Shown piece after piece: positions 45,901 through 60,078 of a stretch of 64,000 nucleotides of DNA; position 1 is the stretch's first letter; every line of letters begins with the position of its first letter. The DNA comes from Albula goreensis (taxonomy: Eukaryota > Chordata > Actinopteri > Albuliformes > Albulidae), in assembly GCA_022829145.1 (NCBI GenBank), contig CM040751.1:6699364-6763363 (forward strand), read 5' to 3'. A program made the translations under genes and the position numbers. The notes under the pieces are model-generated. The model was given only the letters and a program-made list of their open reading frames with translations. It did not search any database and was not told where the DNA came from.

Positions 45901-47665
45901 TGCTTTATGTATATAAATATAATAATATCTATATAAATGTGTATAATGTATATAATAATATATATATATATGTATATAATATATAAATATGAACTGTCTG
46001 TTATCAGCATTCTACATTCACCTGCTGCAGTTTAACAATTGCATTTTCTTTGTAGTTTATTTTAGATTTTATCTGATGAGCTTAAAAACACATGGAAAAT
46101 AGCAGGTAAAAGTACTACAATTCTGTATATATGTGTTTTTAAAAAGTCTGTACATGCAATTCCATTGTGGTCTTTGCTGGTATACAGGTTTGGTCATGAC
46201 AGAAATACAATTGGATGGCATGTATTTTATTTCAATGGCAGTCTGCACTAAAATTATTATCATGTTATCGTGTAACATAAAGCTAGCAGCCATAATGACA
46301 ATAAAATCTTAAAATGAGAATGAATTATGCAGATTAGCTGATGATATCTTATCTAACCTGTACCAACCATAACAAGTGTCAGTCACTCAGCCACACCTTT
46401 TCTAAGACACAAAAGAATATACTGTATTTACCTTCATAATTATTTACACCATAAGGCACTTTTACTATAGCTGTTGTTTTTTTAAATATGAATACTTAGC
46501 CAAACTGTGTGTTATGTTGACTGACACACAACTCTTAATGGAAATGTTATAAACTTAATTGGCAACTAGTCAATGCATATTCTTATGTATGGTATGTTAG
46601 TGAAACTATTGCTGAACTATACATTATTTTTAATGTTTTTAAATTGCCTGAACATTATCACATGGTATCAATTGAATAAAAAATGGGGCAAAATAGTGCA
46701 TGTGCAAGTGAATAATTAACAGGAAAATGAAAAGTGAGAGCACAGATTAATAGTTTTGAGCAGAGTGAATCCCATTGAATGCAAATCATTATAATACAAA
46801 TAATTTTTCTCATAAACATTTTATACATGCACACTTATTCACCTTACAGTATCAGGACTTTTCCCCAAACCGATCAAGATTGTCCTTGCGATGTTGCTCT
46901 GAACTAGTCGTAATGGCTATTTGACACGGAAGATGACATTTGTGATATTGGTTTTAGCTAAAAAACCTGCAGCATTATTTATGATGGCAGGTTTATCCCA
47001 TGTTGAGTTATATGCTAGTTCTTGAGTTAAAGTTGCTAAATTACTGTTCTGGATCAGAGACAAACCTACATGGTGTGACTGAAATTGCTTTATTACTAAA
47101 AGCTGGAGTTATCTCTCATCTGAGTGCTAATCTTGTCAGTTTCGTATTTCATGGGAGGAGATCTCCTGTGGATTTGAATTACGGATCTCACAGGCTCCTC
47201 CACACAACATGAGATGCAATTAGTCCAATGAACTAAAAACCAAAGTCTCAAGTGTATACACTGCTCACACTCAGCTTGTTATCCTGAGATGAAGTAACTT
47301 CCACTTTCTGTACTGGCTGCTCACATGCAAACTCAAGTTTTTTAACCCTACAACTGGCAGAGTATGTTACTACAAGGAAGCCTATCAACTATCAACTCTA
47401 GGTAGCAACCTAACCAACTTAAAATAATAATGACAGACTGGGAAAATTAGCTGACTAGCCCACCCATGCTTAATATAGCAGACTATTGAATGAAAATAAC
47501 GCAACAGAACATCATTTGATATTGCATTTTATTTACATTTGAACATCATATTTCAACACAGACTTTTTGTCAGTGGTTTTACAGCAGATATTAATCTGTC
47601 CTTGCAATTCAACTAGGAATAAACCTTCATTGTGTCGGTCTTGGTGTGTTCTTTTCATAGACAAC
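42936..47665. other. gene-free stretch upstream of the LRR gene
   Basis: AT-rich, with CA-type repeats near 44695-44800 and an AT microsatellite near 45900-46000. An AGTCAATCCAGG/CCTGGATTGACT inverted pair about 100 bp apart lies near 44491-44602. CTTTTCATAG ending at 47660 is a good splice acceptor just before the LRR start codon, implying a non-coding 5' exon somewhere upstream that I could not locate. Confidence 0.5.
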
Positions 47666-49657
47666 ATGGACATGTTGTTGGTTTTGGGCGTGGTTCTGAC
47701 TCTCTTCACCTTGGCTGGAGGATGTCCTGAGCCCTGTGAATGCATGGACAACTCAACAGTCAGCTGTCCAGATAAAAATCTCAAGATATTTCCATCCCTC
47801 CCACCAGGGATCAAGAGCCTCTATGCTGGTCACAACCTCATCCACTCCCTTCCAACCAATGGGTTGGAGAATCTCCAAGTAATGGACCTTACTAAGAACC
47901 GGCTTAATACCTCCATCTCAGCAAGCTCCAGTCTCCCAGACATGAGGAGTATGAAAAAGCTGTACCTCAGGGGGAATGGCTTGGGTGCACCAGCCCCAGG
48001 ACAGCTTCGAGGCCTCCCTAACCTGGTCTACCTGGACCTTAGCGAGAACTACATACAGGCCCTGCCAACTGGCTGTCTTGAGGGACTGCCAAACCTGGAA
48101 ACCCTCATCCTCAGTCTGAACCAGATTCAAACATTGCAGCCAGGTGCTCTGGATGGTGCTTCCAATCTCACCACCCTAACCCTGAGTGGGAATGCCATAG
48201 AGGAGTTGCAGGAGGGTGTGTTCGCAAACTCTACTGGCCTTCTGAAGCTGACTCTGTCCTGGAACAAACTCTGTGAGGTCAAGGATGGGTCCCTTAGAGG
48301 AGCTGTGCGCCTTGAGCATCTTGACCTAAGTAGCAACAGACTAGAATCCATATCAGTGGCTGCCCTGAAGGATACCCCCAACCTCCTGAGCTTGAGCCTT
48401 CAGAAAAACCGCTTCTCCAGCCTTTCAGAGGATGTATTTGCTGGGCTTGCGTCTCTGAAGTCCTTGGATCTGAGCAGTAATTTCCTGACCTCACTTTCCC
48501 AGAACTCCCTGAGAAATCTAACCGAGCTGAATCGGTTGGATTTGAGTTTCAACAAGCTTCATTCTCTGCCTTGTGAGTTGTTCCAAAGCCTGGGCAAGTT
48601 GGACGTCCTGGACATCTACCACAATGAGCTGAGCTCACTTTCGGAGGGTCTCTTTCGCAACTTGAAACTGTTGAAAGAGCTCCAGCTGGACAGCAACAAC
48701 ATCTCCCAGATTCCCCCTGATCTGTTTTCAGATCTCAGAGAACTCAGGATTCTGTACTTGAACCATAATTCCCTCTCTGAGATTCCGAAGTCCCTCTTCA
48801 GCCGAACTCGACACCTCAGGGAACTGCACCTGGACAACAACTTACTGGAGCCCCTCCCGAGGTCTGCCTTCAGAGAGCTAACTAAGCTCAGGACCCTGAG
48901 GCTTCAGAACAATCACCTGTCCACTCTCCACCCTGACATGTTCAACCACCTCAAGAGCCTGAGGGAGCTTCTCCTTAATGACAACGAGATCCATTCTTTC
49001 CCAGCAGATTGGTCTAAAGAGCTTAGGAGCCTCAAGACACTTGACCTGGACAACAACCGCTTGACCAGCCTGTCCCCTGGGGACTTTGAGAATATGGACA
49101 GCCTCAGGGAGCTGCAGCTGAGCTCCAACCTACTCTCTGAGCTGCCCCCCAATGTCTTCAGCTCCCTGGAGAAGCTCAGGACTCTCTATCTCAACAACAA
49201 CCGCTTGACCTCTCTGCCATCCCGCATCTTCGACGCACTGGTGAACCTGCACGACCTCGATCTGGACAAGAACCAGCTCATTCACCTACCTGGTGATCTC
49301 TTCCAGAGTCTCCAGCAGCTCAAGGTCCTCTATCTCAATTCAAACCGGCTCAAGGCACTTGAGCAGGGGACTCTGGAATCCCTGCGGTACCTAAAGGCCA
49401 TCCATCTGGAGGGGAACCCCTGGGATTGCAGCTGCCTCTCCATCCAGTATGTCAGTGATTGGGTGAGCAATCACTCCACTCTGGTGATAGACCAGCCCAC
49501 CTGCTCCAGAACAGGGGCTGCCTTGTCCCTGCCAGCACAGTCCCCCTCTCAGCTCCCTGAGTGCTATTCAAGAGCTGCTTGGCGACCCACTCATCAACAA
49601 TGGGTGCAAACACTGACAGTGTTCATGGCTGGGCACTGGGCTGTGGGTTTCCGGTGA
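47666..49657 (+). CDS. secreted leucine-rich repeat protein, ~22 LRRs
   Basis: A 663-residue protein whose whole coding region is in one exon. ATG 47666 is chosen because a splice acceptor (TTTTCATAG) ends at 47660 and the ATG opens a signal peptide MDMLLVLGVVLTLFTLAGG; the frame stays open further upstream but without signal-peptide character. A Cys-rich N-cap follows (CPEPCECMDNSTVSC), then about 22 typical 24-residue repeats (LxxLxLxxNxLxxLPxxxFxxLxx), then a four-Cys C-cap (NPWDCSCLSIQYVSDWV ... C ... C). There is no clear TM helix; the tail is mildly hydrophobic (VQTLTVFMAGHWAVGF). The layout resembles the CPN2 / GP5 / LRRC15 / IGFALS group, with more repeats than human CPN2 or GP5. The binding partner is unknown and I do not assign a symbol. 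AATAAA at 50274-50279 is a likely poly(A) signal. Confidence 0.9.
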   Translation: MDMLLVLGVVLTLFTLAGGCPEPCECMDNSTVSCPDKNLKIFPSLPPGIKSLYAGHNLIHSLPTNGLENLQVMDLTKNRLNTSISASSSLPDMRSMKKLYLRGNGLGAPAPGQLRGLPNLVYLDLSENYIQALPTGCLEGLPNLETLILSLNQIQTLQPGALDGASNLTTLTLSGNAIEELQEGVFANSTGLLKLTLSWNKLCEVKDGSLRGAVRLEHLDLSSNRLESISVAALKDTPNLLSLSLQKNRFSSLSEDVFAGLASLKSLDLSSNFLTSLSQNSLRNLTELNRLDLSFNKLHSLPCELFQSLGKLDVLDIYHNELSSLSEGLFRNLKLLKELQLDSNNISQIPPDLFSDLRELRILYLNHNSLSEIPKSLFSRTRHLRELHLDNNLLEPLPRSAFRELTKLRTLRLQNNHLSTLHPDMFNHLKSLRELLLNDNEIHSFPADWSKELRSLKTLDLDNNRLTSLSPGDFENMDSLRELQLSSNLLSELPPNVFSSLEKLRTLYLNNNRLTSLPSRIFDALVNLHDLDLDKNQLIHLPGDLFQSLQQLKVLYLNSNRLKALEQGTLESLRYLKAIHLEGNPWDCSCLSIQYVSDWVSNHSTLVIDQPTCSRTGAALSLPAQSPSQLPECYSRAAWRPTHQQWVQTLTVFMAGHWAVGFR

Positions 49658-52600
49658 GAGGTTTCAATCTTTCACTCCCCCGCCCTGTTAGTTTGTACTC
49701 AAACCCATGATGCAGCACAATGAACAATTTGTGTACCTTAAGGTTTTTTCAGATCATGCAGGCTGGAGGACTTTCTTAGTCCAGTTTTGATTACAATTTG
49801 TATCTACGTAGATGCCCTGTTTTGTGTATATGGGGAAGTATAATTGTTGTATGTGCAAAACTCTATTTAAAACAATTGAAAAGCAGTAGTAATTCTGCCA
49901 ATGTGTATCATGCTTTTTTTCTGTTTAGTTCAGAAAACTTTTGCTCATTGAGAGGAAAAAGTTAGTTGATTAGTCGATTTCACCATGGCTGTCCTACATT
50001 TTTACTGAATTTGGGGATTATCAAAAATTTTATTTTATTATGTTACTGTGATGCTAACACATCTGATTTTGATAGCTTTCTCTTGTACAGGCTTTAATGG
50101 AGGGAAGCATAACGTAACTATTTTCAATTCATATTTGAAAATAGGTTTATAAGGTTTAACCTTATAAACATATAAAAAAACATTGAATCATACTCTGCAC
50201 AATATCTTTGTACAAAAGTCATATTCATTGTCATTAAATACAAATCTAATGTAGTCAAAACCATTTTTTTTACAATAAACACAGTCTGAATTCGGTATAA
50301 GCACGTTTTTTTTATAACCACAATTTAAGCAAAGTTGGATAATACCACTAGATGTCACTGTTTCTCCATCATTTCTGAATAAACTCCAGGGTGTTTTTCC
50401 CTCTGTCCTATTCCATCTTTGTTATAAAACTGCATGCACCAACTCCTCTCCCACTCGGTGGACCAGCCCTCTGAATTCACAAAACTGCCAACTGACAATT
50501 AGATCGACATCACATCGGAAAATTCACATCACACTGAACATTGACCAGTGGTCCTCACTTCTGGTCCTGGAGATCGGCAAAGTAAGCTGGTTTTTCTAGT
50601 TTGTCAGCACTTACTGACCAGTTAAAACAATTGCACAGCTAACTGACCCCACCTGGTCTGAACTTGCTGTGGAATTATGTCAGGTGAAAACCAAGGCACA
50701 TTGTGACACTTGAGAACCAGAAAGGAGAATCACTGATATAGGCCCTCTTTACCCTCAGGCAGAGACTGTATTGGTTTCTACTGACTTCCTGGAGGGCCCA
50801 TGTAACTTTTTTGTGTCAAGTATGTCCTCAGATGTAACCATTGTAATTATTATCATGATGATACATAAGAAGGTTCCCCACTGCTACTTCATGAGATTAC
50901 TTCCGAAAATACACCACTGAAAAAACATAATAAAATATTTTTTTTCCAAAATTATGTACAATATTCTGTGAAAAATTGTCCAAAAAAACAACAACAACAA
51001 CAACAAACAAACAAAAAAAACACCTAACAGCAACAAAAAGCCCATGGTATCTCTTCTTCCAAGAGGCTCATTTTCTAATTTTATGTTTTTCCTGCAGGCC
51101 ATTTCAACTTAACTTTAAAACAAAGTTTGACAGTGAGAAAGTTCTGGCCCTGGTCTGAGGGCTGACCTTTCTCTGACGGTCATCCATCTCTAAAAAGCAT
51201 CAATCAGCATTTTCTCTGAGGTCAAGCTTGCAGTTTATTCTATATCAAGAACATATTAAACTGTCAATTTCTGGGTGGGGTCCAGTGGCGCCCAGACAGG
51301 GGAACCCACCCTCCTGGGAACAGGGCCCTCACCTTCTGTACTGTGTTCCAGGGGGAGGTGGGGGGGTGTTTGGGGTTGGAGGTTGGAGGTAGAGGGTTGA
51401 CGGGCCAGGAAAAGCCCCTGTCACAGAAAGGAAAGCCACTTTAATCTAAATGACATCTCTTCAGCTATTTCTGCCACTGGAACACGTCAGAGAGGCTTGG
51501 AGAAGATAAACAAAGGAAGGCGTTTGGTCTCGTTGACTTTTATCTATAAACAACGAGAGGTCTGCTTGTGTCCCTGGAGACCCGCTGGCAGCACACACTG
51601 TCGGCGGCAGTTTTCTAGGTTGTGCAGGTTCTGTAGGGACCAGTGGCCGATCCTAACCACTGTGGTCAGACACCCTCCCTCTCCCCTCCGGCTCACACAC
51701 TCTAATACGCCTACCTTTCATATGACAAAAGGGCAATAAGGTCCTCCAGCTCTGGTTTTTCTGCATCTCTGTAATGTTCCTGTAATATTCAACAGCACAT
51801 GGACTAAAAAGACCAAGACAGTCTTCTAAACATGAAACATGAAAAATGCCTGGTAGGTTTTAATCAGTGGTTTAAAAAACAGCACATTTCTTGCAAACTC
51901 CTAGCTGAAGCCTCTGCCAAAATGTAACAGGGCTTTTCTAACCTTTCCAAAGAACCTACCAGGTAGTATAATTTTAATATTTTTTTTTCACCATGGAAGA
52001 GTGCCATGGTCCTTTTTCTAGCTCATTTTTTTAGCCAAGACCGCTACACCAAAGAGTGCATACGACTACTATTCTTGACATTTTTACTGAGTATCCAGAG
52101 AGCATTCCATTCCAGCTTTTTTCAGACTCAATATTCCATGTCTCTTCAGTAACTCAGTAAGCTTCCCAGCTACTCAGTAAGCTATTCAGTAAGCTGGTGT
52201 AACTCAGCTACAAACCCAGCATGAAGGCAAATGGAGCGTGTTACAGCTTGCAGATATGAGTTATGACAAAATACTTCAAAGAGGGGATGGGGTGTATCTT
52301 ACAAATTTCACATTTAAGCCATCACATTTACAATTAAGGTATCACATCCGCTAAACTTATATATTAAAAAAAAAAATAATCATTTTAATCATCGACAAGA
52401 ATAAGAATGATTTGGCCCCTTTCAAAAACCAGGATGAGTAAAGGACTGTGCATCCGGTCACCCTATGTGAATGGACTCACTGTCCTCACTCACCTTCACA
52501 CATTACATACTGATCAAAGCCTGAGGAGGGATATGGGCGGTAATATGCTCACTGCTAAAGAGCTCCGCTGTACAGGTGATTTACTGAGGCAGCCTGCTGG

Positions 52601-55600
52601 CAGCAGCGGAAAGGGCGTAGTTTCTTCTGTTACGCCATGGAATGTACCATGGAGCCCTGTTATCTCAAAATTACAAATTATTTTTCCTTGACAATTCCTT
52701 TTTTTATGTCATTTTGTTTGCCTCAGAGGAAGACAAACATTAGTTTTCGACTTTCAGTCGTCACTGAAAGGCAATGTGCTGTCAGGCAATCAGCAGTCAA
52801 TCACTTACGTTTTATATGAAATATAAAACAACTTATTAGGACAGAATAGTGGTTTTATATGCTGGTAATATTCAATATATTTGGTGATAAATATACAGTT
52901 AATTCCGCTTCACAACTTGTTTTTTTTATATATAACATAGGCCTACTGGTTTTTGCATTTACTTTAAGAGTGATGGGAACCTTAACCTCCGAATACGAAT
53001 TTCATCATCCATTAATCCCTTTCAAGGCGCAAAACAATCAATTTTCTACCTTGAACGTAGGTGATCAAGTTCAACTGAGAATGGGAGGTAGCATGCGGAG
53101 CTCAAGAGGTCCATCGTTACTGAGTTTACCCTGATTTTTACCTCAGGTTTCCTGTAACACCTCTTCCTGACTTCGCAGAACAACAGAGAACACAAGCAAC
53201 TCCAGCGCACACGCAGCTAAAGGTCACGTTAAGCCAAAAGGTGAGCTCCTGTAGCTGTATTTCAGGAGTCATGCACGCCATTGTTTTCTCCAGACCCAGC
53301 TCCTGCTACAGCGTGGTTTCCGTCCCTTGGACTACAACCGACCAATAAATTTTAGGCTTTTGCAGAAAAAAAGGAAAAAGAGACAGATACTTGGCCGAAT
53401 TTAATGTAAGTGAAACACCATCGCCAATGTCATTTGCATGCTGTGGCACTCCCCAGATTCATTTTGTATAGTGCATTTGAGGCTGCAGCATCTAATGGTT
53501 TTGATTATTGTAGGATTCGCTTATTATGGATATGTAATTGCGAATGTATAGCTTGGATTTGTAATGCTGCGTTTTTAAGTCTGACTAGCACAGTTAACTT
53601 GGTTTAGTGATGTCACATGTTGGCTAGGAAATGTTGTAAGCCAGGTCTGGCACACTTGCTAAAATTAATTAGATGCATTAAGTCGCTGCAGATGTGTTTT
53701 CCCATCTTGTAAATCACTCCAGATAAGAGTGTCTGTGATATGACTGCTTTGAAATGTAATGCAGGATGCCCTCTGTCCCCGTTTTCCCCTAAATAAGTGT
53801 CTGGGTACATTCTTGTTTGGATGTCTGGTGATATTTATGATCAAGGTGGCAAGTCCCAGTTCCTACATCTATAACTCACATTTTTTACCTCATTTAAACT
53901 GATCATATTCCCACCTGCACTTGTAAATCTATAAAGGGCAGTTATGGTTTAAGAATGGCTTTTAGTGGATTTTGGGCAAATTGAAATACTTCTATCTGCC
54001 AATGTATGAGAGGAAATACAAATTCTGGACCAAAAAAGAACACAGGTTATTTTCAGTATTATTTTAATACATGATATTAAAATCAAATAATGCAAGAATG
54101 ATCATCCTTTATATTGACATGAAACAGTAACCGATTCACCTGGTATGAAAAACAAAAGCAAGTAAGTACTAAAAAGGAAATAATATGGGAAAAAAACAGA
54201 CATACACATTTTCAGATTACTTTTTTGATTGTTATTAAATACTTTTAAATGTATGCATATACTGAATCCCAATTTTAAGCACCTGTATTAATTGGAATAT
54301 TACACAACTGCACTGTTGCTCACTTGCACCTATGAATTTCCGCTTAAACCACGATTGCCTCGGTATTAATTCATAAGCGGATGTGAACCTTTTATCACTG
54401 GAATCAGGAGAAACGGAGTGAAATAAATAGCAATTATAAACCTTGGCACCGGCCACTGAGAGGTCCCCTTGAGTACACAATAAATACACAGCCGTTGAGG
54501 ATGTCCGTTTGTCCACCCTGTACTACCCCTTTAAAATGTTGTTCTGATAGTGCTATCGCTCGCTGTCTTTCCCTCCCCTATTAATAGTCTTTTTTTCTGG
54601 GGTTGTTTTGGTCGATCCAGGAAACGCCCACCTCTTCCCACCTTCTCTTGGAAGGAACAGGCGCTGTTTTTGCTCACGGTGGTACTGTCCTGTGGACGGT
54701 GGCAGCGCTGCCCTGTGTTATACCGGACTACGCGACTGGGCAGGTCTGGTTAGGTTACCGGCCGTGAGTGGGGTCCGGCTTCAAGGTATAGATGCGATGG
54801 AGCAGTAATGGAAAAGTGACACTGGCTAAAATCGTCAAAATACTCGTTTGTGGGTTCGCAAAAAACACAAGTGGCCTGAATTTTAGGTCCTCTGTGGGAA
54901 CTCAAATCGAGGCGATAAACGACCCACTGTGTCGCTGCTGAACCAGTAAAATATATCAGTTCTCTTTTCCTGTTGTTTCGCGTCTTGTTGCATAACATCC
55001 TTCAGTATACGTTGCTCTTTGTTGTAGTTTCCTGTGAAAATGTCATCTGTCATGTTACCTAACATTTTTCTTCAAAAATGTGCCGACACGCAACTTGATT
55101 ATATACTGCAGGTGCAAGAAAAGATGTCTGGACATGAGTTAGTCACTTCCCGACTCAAATTCGATGCCATTTCGAGTTTTCTGTGTGCCATTCTGTGTTG
55201 CTAAATTGGTCCTCCCCGCAAAGGGCACCTTCTAGAGAGTGGGTAGTTAAAAATTGAATGGTTATTTCACACCAAGAATGAATCGTTTTGTTTCAGATAT
55301 TACATAGGTGAATGACCGAAGCCCTGAATTGATGAGGGTGATTGAGTAATGAACCAATCAAATCTGGTACAGGAAGAATAGATTGGATCTGCTGTAGACT
55401 AAGAAAGCTCTGTGCATGTATATGTATTCATGCTTTCTTATGGTATTTGAATTATTTTTATTATAACATAAATATACTAAATATACTTACTTATACTAAT
55501 ATAAATGTACTTACTTATCACCTTACTTTAACTTAGATCTAAATGTTACAGATAACCAGGTATCACAATTAATATTTTGTCAACAATGCAATAAGTCCAA

Positions 55601-56150
55601 AAAATGAGCAGTCCAAAAAAAGTAAAAAACAACAAAAAAAGAGCTATGTAAAATACTGTGCATTTAACACAATTCTGTCACATTATATAACAAACAATAC
55701 CACATGACTCACATCTTTTGTAAGCTGCTTTTGGGTAGCTGAGTGACAAACCTGTTTCCCTGTAAAATAAACGAGGCACTCCGACCAATGAGGATGGAGG
55801 AGGTGAGATTGCCCGGTCAGATAAGTTGTCCTCGTGTATACAGGGCTCTGCGTGCCAGTCATATTTCCCTTCTCCGCTGGAGACAGTAGCATAAATAAAG
55901 GCCCCTGTACACGCAAATGGGCCGACGAGGTGTATCACCCGTTTTTTTTCATGCTATTATTTAAATGTCAAAAATATTTAAACAAAGGAAAGCTACATCC
56001 TTGTCTCAACAGATGTTTATGGTGTCTGTGACATCACACAAAGCAGTAACCCCCCCTTCCCCCCCCCCACCTCCTCCACCCCCACACCTTCCTCCTGTCT
56101 GTGCCGGTCCTGTGGTGGCGAGGGGCCTTGGGCTCAAAAATTTCCAGCAA
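49658..56150. other. LRR-gene 3' UTR and gene desert, part 1
   Basis: Begins with the probable LRR 3' UTR (to about 50300). No exon was recognised after that. CTCF-like boxes are at 50343-50360 (CCACTAGATGTCACTG). A GC-richer, CpG-containing patch at 54600-54800 and an ATAAATAAAGG box near 55890 could be promoter parts, but no gene follows that I recognise. Confidence 0.4.
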
Positions 56151-56154
56151 ACAC

Positions 56155-57560
56155 CATGATAACACACTGGCTGTTTTGGAAAATTTTATTGTTTGGCCTG
56201 GGAGGGGTCATCCCAGGTAGTCTACCAGGCAGGGGATGTGGAAGTACTGGGGAGTTGGAGACAGAGCTGCTCACTCATTGGAGCTAAGAAGGGGCAGTGA
56301 CATCACAGAAGGGAGCAACTTGTGGAAAGGAGGACCTTTCCACTGCTCCTGTTCGTCTGGCACAGCAGAAATAAGGCTGTTCAGTGTTATCTCAAGCAGA
56401 GCCAGATCTTGCAATTGAGGAAAGGTAATTGAGCTTACTGTCTGGGGGGTTAAATGTGGACCTCCGTCTTGTAAAAAGCTCGAAGCTTGTAAAAAGTTTG
56501 GTCAGGTGCAGTTTTTGGCATGGGTTTTAGGATTGTCGAACCTGCAATGCCCAAGTGCCATGAGAGCACAACACCGGGAGAGAGAAACTGCCCCACACTA
56601 AACCACCAAAAAGAAAGCACTGTTCCCACACCGCACAACCCACTGTGACCACACCCAGTCTCTCCCCTGTGCTTGCCCTCATGGCACAGGCTACAGTTGG
56701 ACGCCCGAGGGGAAATTTGCCACACTAGGGAGGCCCCACCACACACATACAAGAAGAAGAATTAGGGTGGGCAAAATGAAAAAACAAAAAACATAAATAA
56801 TTGTTTTATTATTTAAAAAACAAACCAAAACAAAAAAGGACTGCCACCTCAGGTCTCCCAAGGCCGCTGGTGGTCTGGCCTCACTCCAGATGAAGGGTGG
56901 ACCAAGCTGGAGAGGGAGGAGCTCAGCAACGGTCACCTACTGCCTGGCTGGGAAGGCTTACAATGGGCCACCGTTCCTCTGCCTGTGCTTACTTGTCGTC
57001 ATTCTTCTCTCTGCTCCAGGCCTGCCTTCCTAGGGGAGCAACCTCCTCCAGGACTCCACCACGGGGGCCAGGGGCTTAGCAGTGTCTACGGGGGACAGCG
57101 GGGCTGCAAGTGGCCAGCCCGCCTGTACCCTGCACCCGGCACACAGTCCGTGGCCCACTGCACCCCCCCGATTCCCCTCTGCCCTCTTCCCTGACCCAGT
57201 CACTGGCGAACTCCTGGCACCCCTGGAACCGTAGATTATAAGCATCCCTGCACACCTGCTGGAAGGCGAGCTCTGGAGCAGAGTGAACAGGACCTGCTCC
57301 TGCAATGCCGCCTCATTTCCATCCACAAAGTCCGAATCCCAGGCCCACCACTCGGCGTGTGCCTCCCTGAGCCAGAGGGTAAACCAACCTTCCTCAGGCT
57401 CCTGCACACACTGAAACAAGCTGCGGCGGACCACAGGAGAGTGACCATGTTGAGCTGCCAAGTGAAGTGACTCACGTGGAAAAATATAATTTACATAGAT
57501 ATTGTAAGTACTGTATGTCCAAACCTGCAGCAGCATCAGCATAACTCCCTCTAGTGACAG
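56155..57560. repeat. possible repeat-derived block of unknown family
   Basis: Base composition is more GC-rich than the flanks. A 170-codon open frame lies on the minus strand (57030-57542), with segments such as LREAHAEWWAWDSDFVDGNE that I cannot assign. The frame has no host-gene context, splice signals or upstream exons. An old mobile-element fragment is the best guess, weakly held. Confidence 0.3.
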
Positions 57561-60075
57561 AACAGAAAACTAATCACTCAATTTTTAAAAAAAATATATA
57601 TATTGTTTTTAACACCTGCCATTCATACTTAGTTTTATACATCATTTTTGGCAAATTCATGGTCCAAATGTTTTTTCAAATTTGTTTTTATTCAAATTTT
57701 AAAAACAACTGAAGCCTGTGGAATAAATTGCCTTGAGCTCTGGACATCAACTAAGATTTAGTATCAGAGGTTGCCTGTGAAAGCACGGTACTGCAATGTT
57801 ACATGTTTTTAAAAAAAAAAAAAAAAAGAAGAAAAATTCTGAAACGTTTAAAAAAGAGAGAGGAAAAAATTCTTAAAAGTAAAAAAAAGAAAGTACATGG
57901 GAGAAGTTGTTGAAGAACCACTTTCTCTGATCAATATGGCCATGGTCAATTTGCCAATTCAAACTTGATACCTTGTCATGTAAAATTTTGGGTTAAAATG
58001 AATCACTAAAGCACTTGCTTTAGTGGGGCTTTGCAGTAGTGTCACTTGGGGTCACTACCAACAATACCCACCATTTTAATGACTGTTTGACTATTATATT
58101 AATAATAGCTGGATAAAAGCTAATTTTCATTCTATGTGGAATTATTACAAATCTTCATGGGCAGCTTCTGGAAGATGTTTTTTCTATTTAGTGTAATCAT
58201 GGTTTGTAATGGGAACCCACACCACTGCCATACAGGAAAATCAGACAACTTGCACTTTGTAATACATTAATCTAAATTTAATTGGGTGAGGTTAAATTGT
58301 ATGGCCTCCTCTTTATGGCTTAAAAATCTATGCATGCTTTTTCCTTCTGAGCCGCCAAGTCAAACTTCCCTGCGGGGCTGACAGCCAGTTAAACAGCAGG
58401 GAGGATGATTAGTGGAATTCTGTAGGATGTTGTTTCTGAAAGTAAAGCAATACTTATGCGTGAGAGCTGGACCCTGACTCAGGGCCCAGGTCGGGTGCTG
58501 GTGTGCTGATAGATCGAGGCTCTGATCAGGCCCCTCTTCAGGATGGGGCCTCTTAAGGTGGGCAGGTCAGAAGGCAGGAGGAAGCTTTCTGCACAGAGCA
58601 AGAATCTGACTTTAGTGTGAGTCCTGGAACTGTTCTGTTCCATTGGGACGGCAAGTACATTTCTGTAGATGGGACCAACCATCCCATGTCCTTGAGTGAA
58701 GATAGCGTCTAAGGAAGCCTTAGTTACACCTTAGTTAGCTTTAGTTTAAAGAGATTTAAAAAACAGTCTACATCAAATTTAGTCAATGCTTGGGCATTTT
58801 GGGCACACTTCTGTACCTTTTTGCCAGTGAATGGGAACTTCATATACAACTATGGAGGCTGGGCCAATAAGTCATTGCCTGGTCTCCCACAAAAATCATC
58901 ATTTCTTAAACCTGCAATATGATCCTGATGTCAATCTGTGGTCTCATTTAGGGAATCGTTCAGTTTAAGAAGTATTTTTGCTTACTCTACTACTGAAATT
59001 ATGTTTAATGATGGGCTTGAAATATTTAAAGTTTTGTTCTTTCTTTGTTCTTTCTTCAACAAGTTTTGTTCTTTGATCCAGATGCATCTGAATCAATGAT
59101 CCCTATGAGACCGTTCCATTGACATAGCACCCTGAAAGCCCAAAAAGCGTGGGCACCCTTACAAAATTGTGTCTTCAGGAGGGAGGTGGGGAACCCCCAC
59201 GCTCAAGAACAAACAAAAAAGGAACAAGAAAACGGAATCTGCATAGCTAACAAAGCAATCCCGTGATCATCTTCCTAAAACAAACAGCAGGTATTAGTGA
59301 TTAGCGTCAATATGTTTTCCAGTCCGGGGAACAGTAATTAGAGGAAGCCTGTTCGCGTTTCCTAGGGAATTCATTGTGTGGTAATACGTTTATAGGCCTG
59401 GATGAATGGGATTCAGCAGAGCCAATCCACCCCTCCACCCGTCCTCCCCAACCACCAGCCTGCGCCTTCTACGCATTTGGCAACCACAACCGCATTTATG
59501 AAATGTTCAGGAAATGAGACTTTCTCAATGGGGGTCAATGCACTTTAATATATAGTTTTTTCCCTCCATGTTACAAATTGTTCTTCCAGGGGACAGGTTT
59601 ATGTTCTATGTAACTGTTGAACAGTTATGGGAAGCATATGGGAAGCACTGTACATATTTAATGGTGCTCTGTTTTGGCCCCTTATAGTGATGGAAGACAC
59701 CACCCTGTGATGAAAATGGGTGGAGCTACATTACTACAAGCATCTGATATGAACCAATCATTGTGCTTTTTGTTGGTGAGAAACCCTTTTAATAAGTTTG
59801 AATCTGTAAAATTCAGAGGTGAATTGTGTGCACTGCAGACTCTGGGTATTTTTTACGATTATGAATAAAATTAAAATAAATATTTTAGATCCAGTTCTAC
59901 CTTGGAAGGTTGGTCTGCCCGCATTAAGTGGACAACAGGGCTTGACTGCCAAAGTACTGAGTATCCCTGTGATGCTCATTCAACATCTGGTTCTCTGTGA
60001 AAGGTGATTAGATAAAAATGATTAGTCTTGTCTAACTGTGAATAATTTAAAGGCTTTGTTTTGAACATTGCAACA
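57561..60075. other. gene desert, part 2
   Basis: AT-rich with poly(A) near 57810. The segment 59230-59420, with several TAAT/ATTA cores, could be a conserved enhancer, but this is only a guess without alignment. No coding exon seen. Confidence 0.35.
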
Positions 60076-60078
60076 AAG

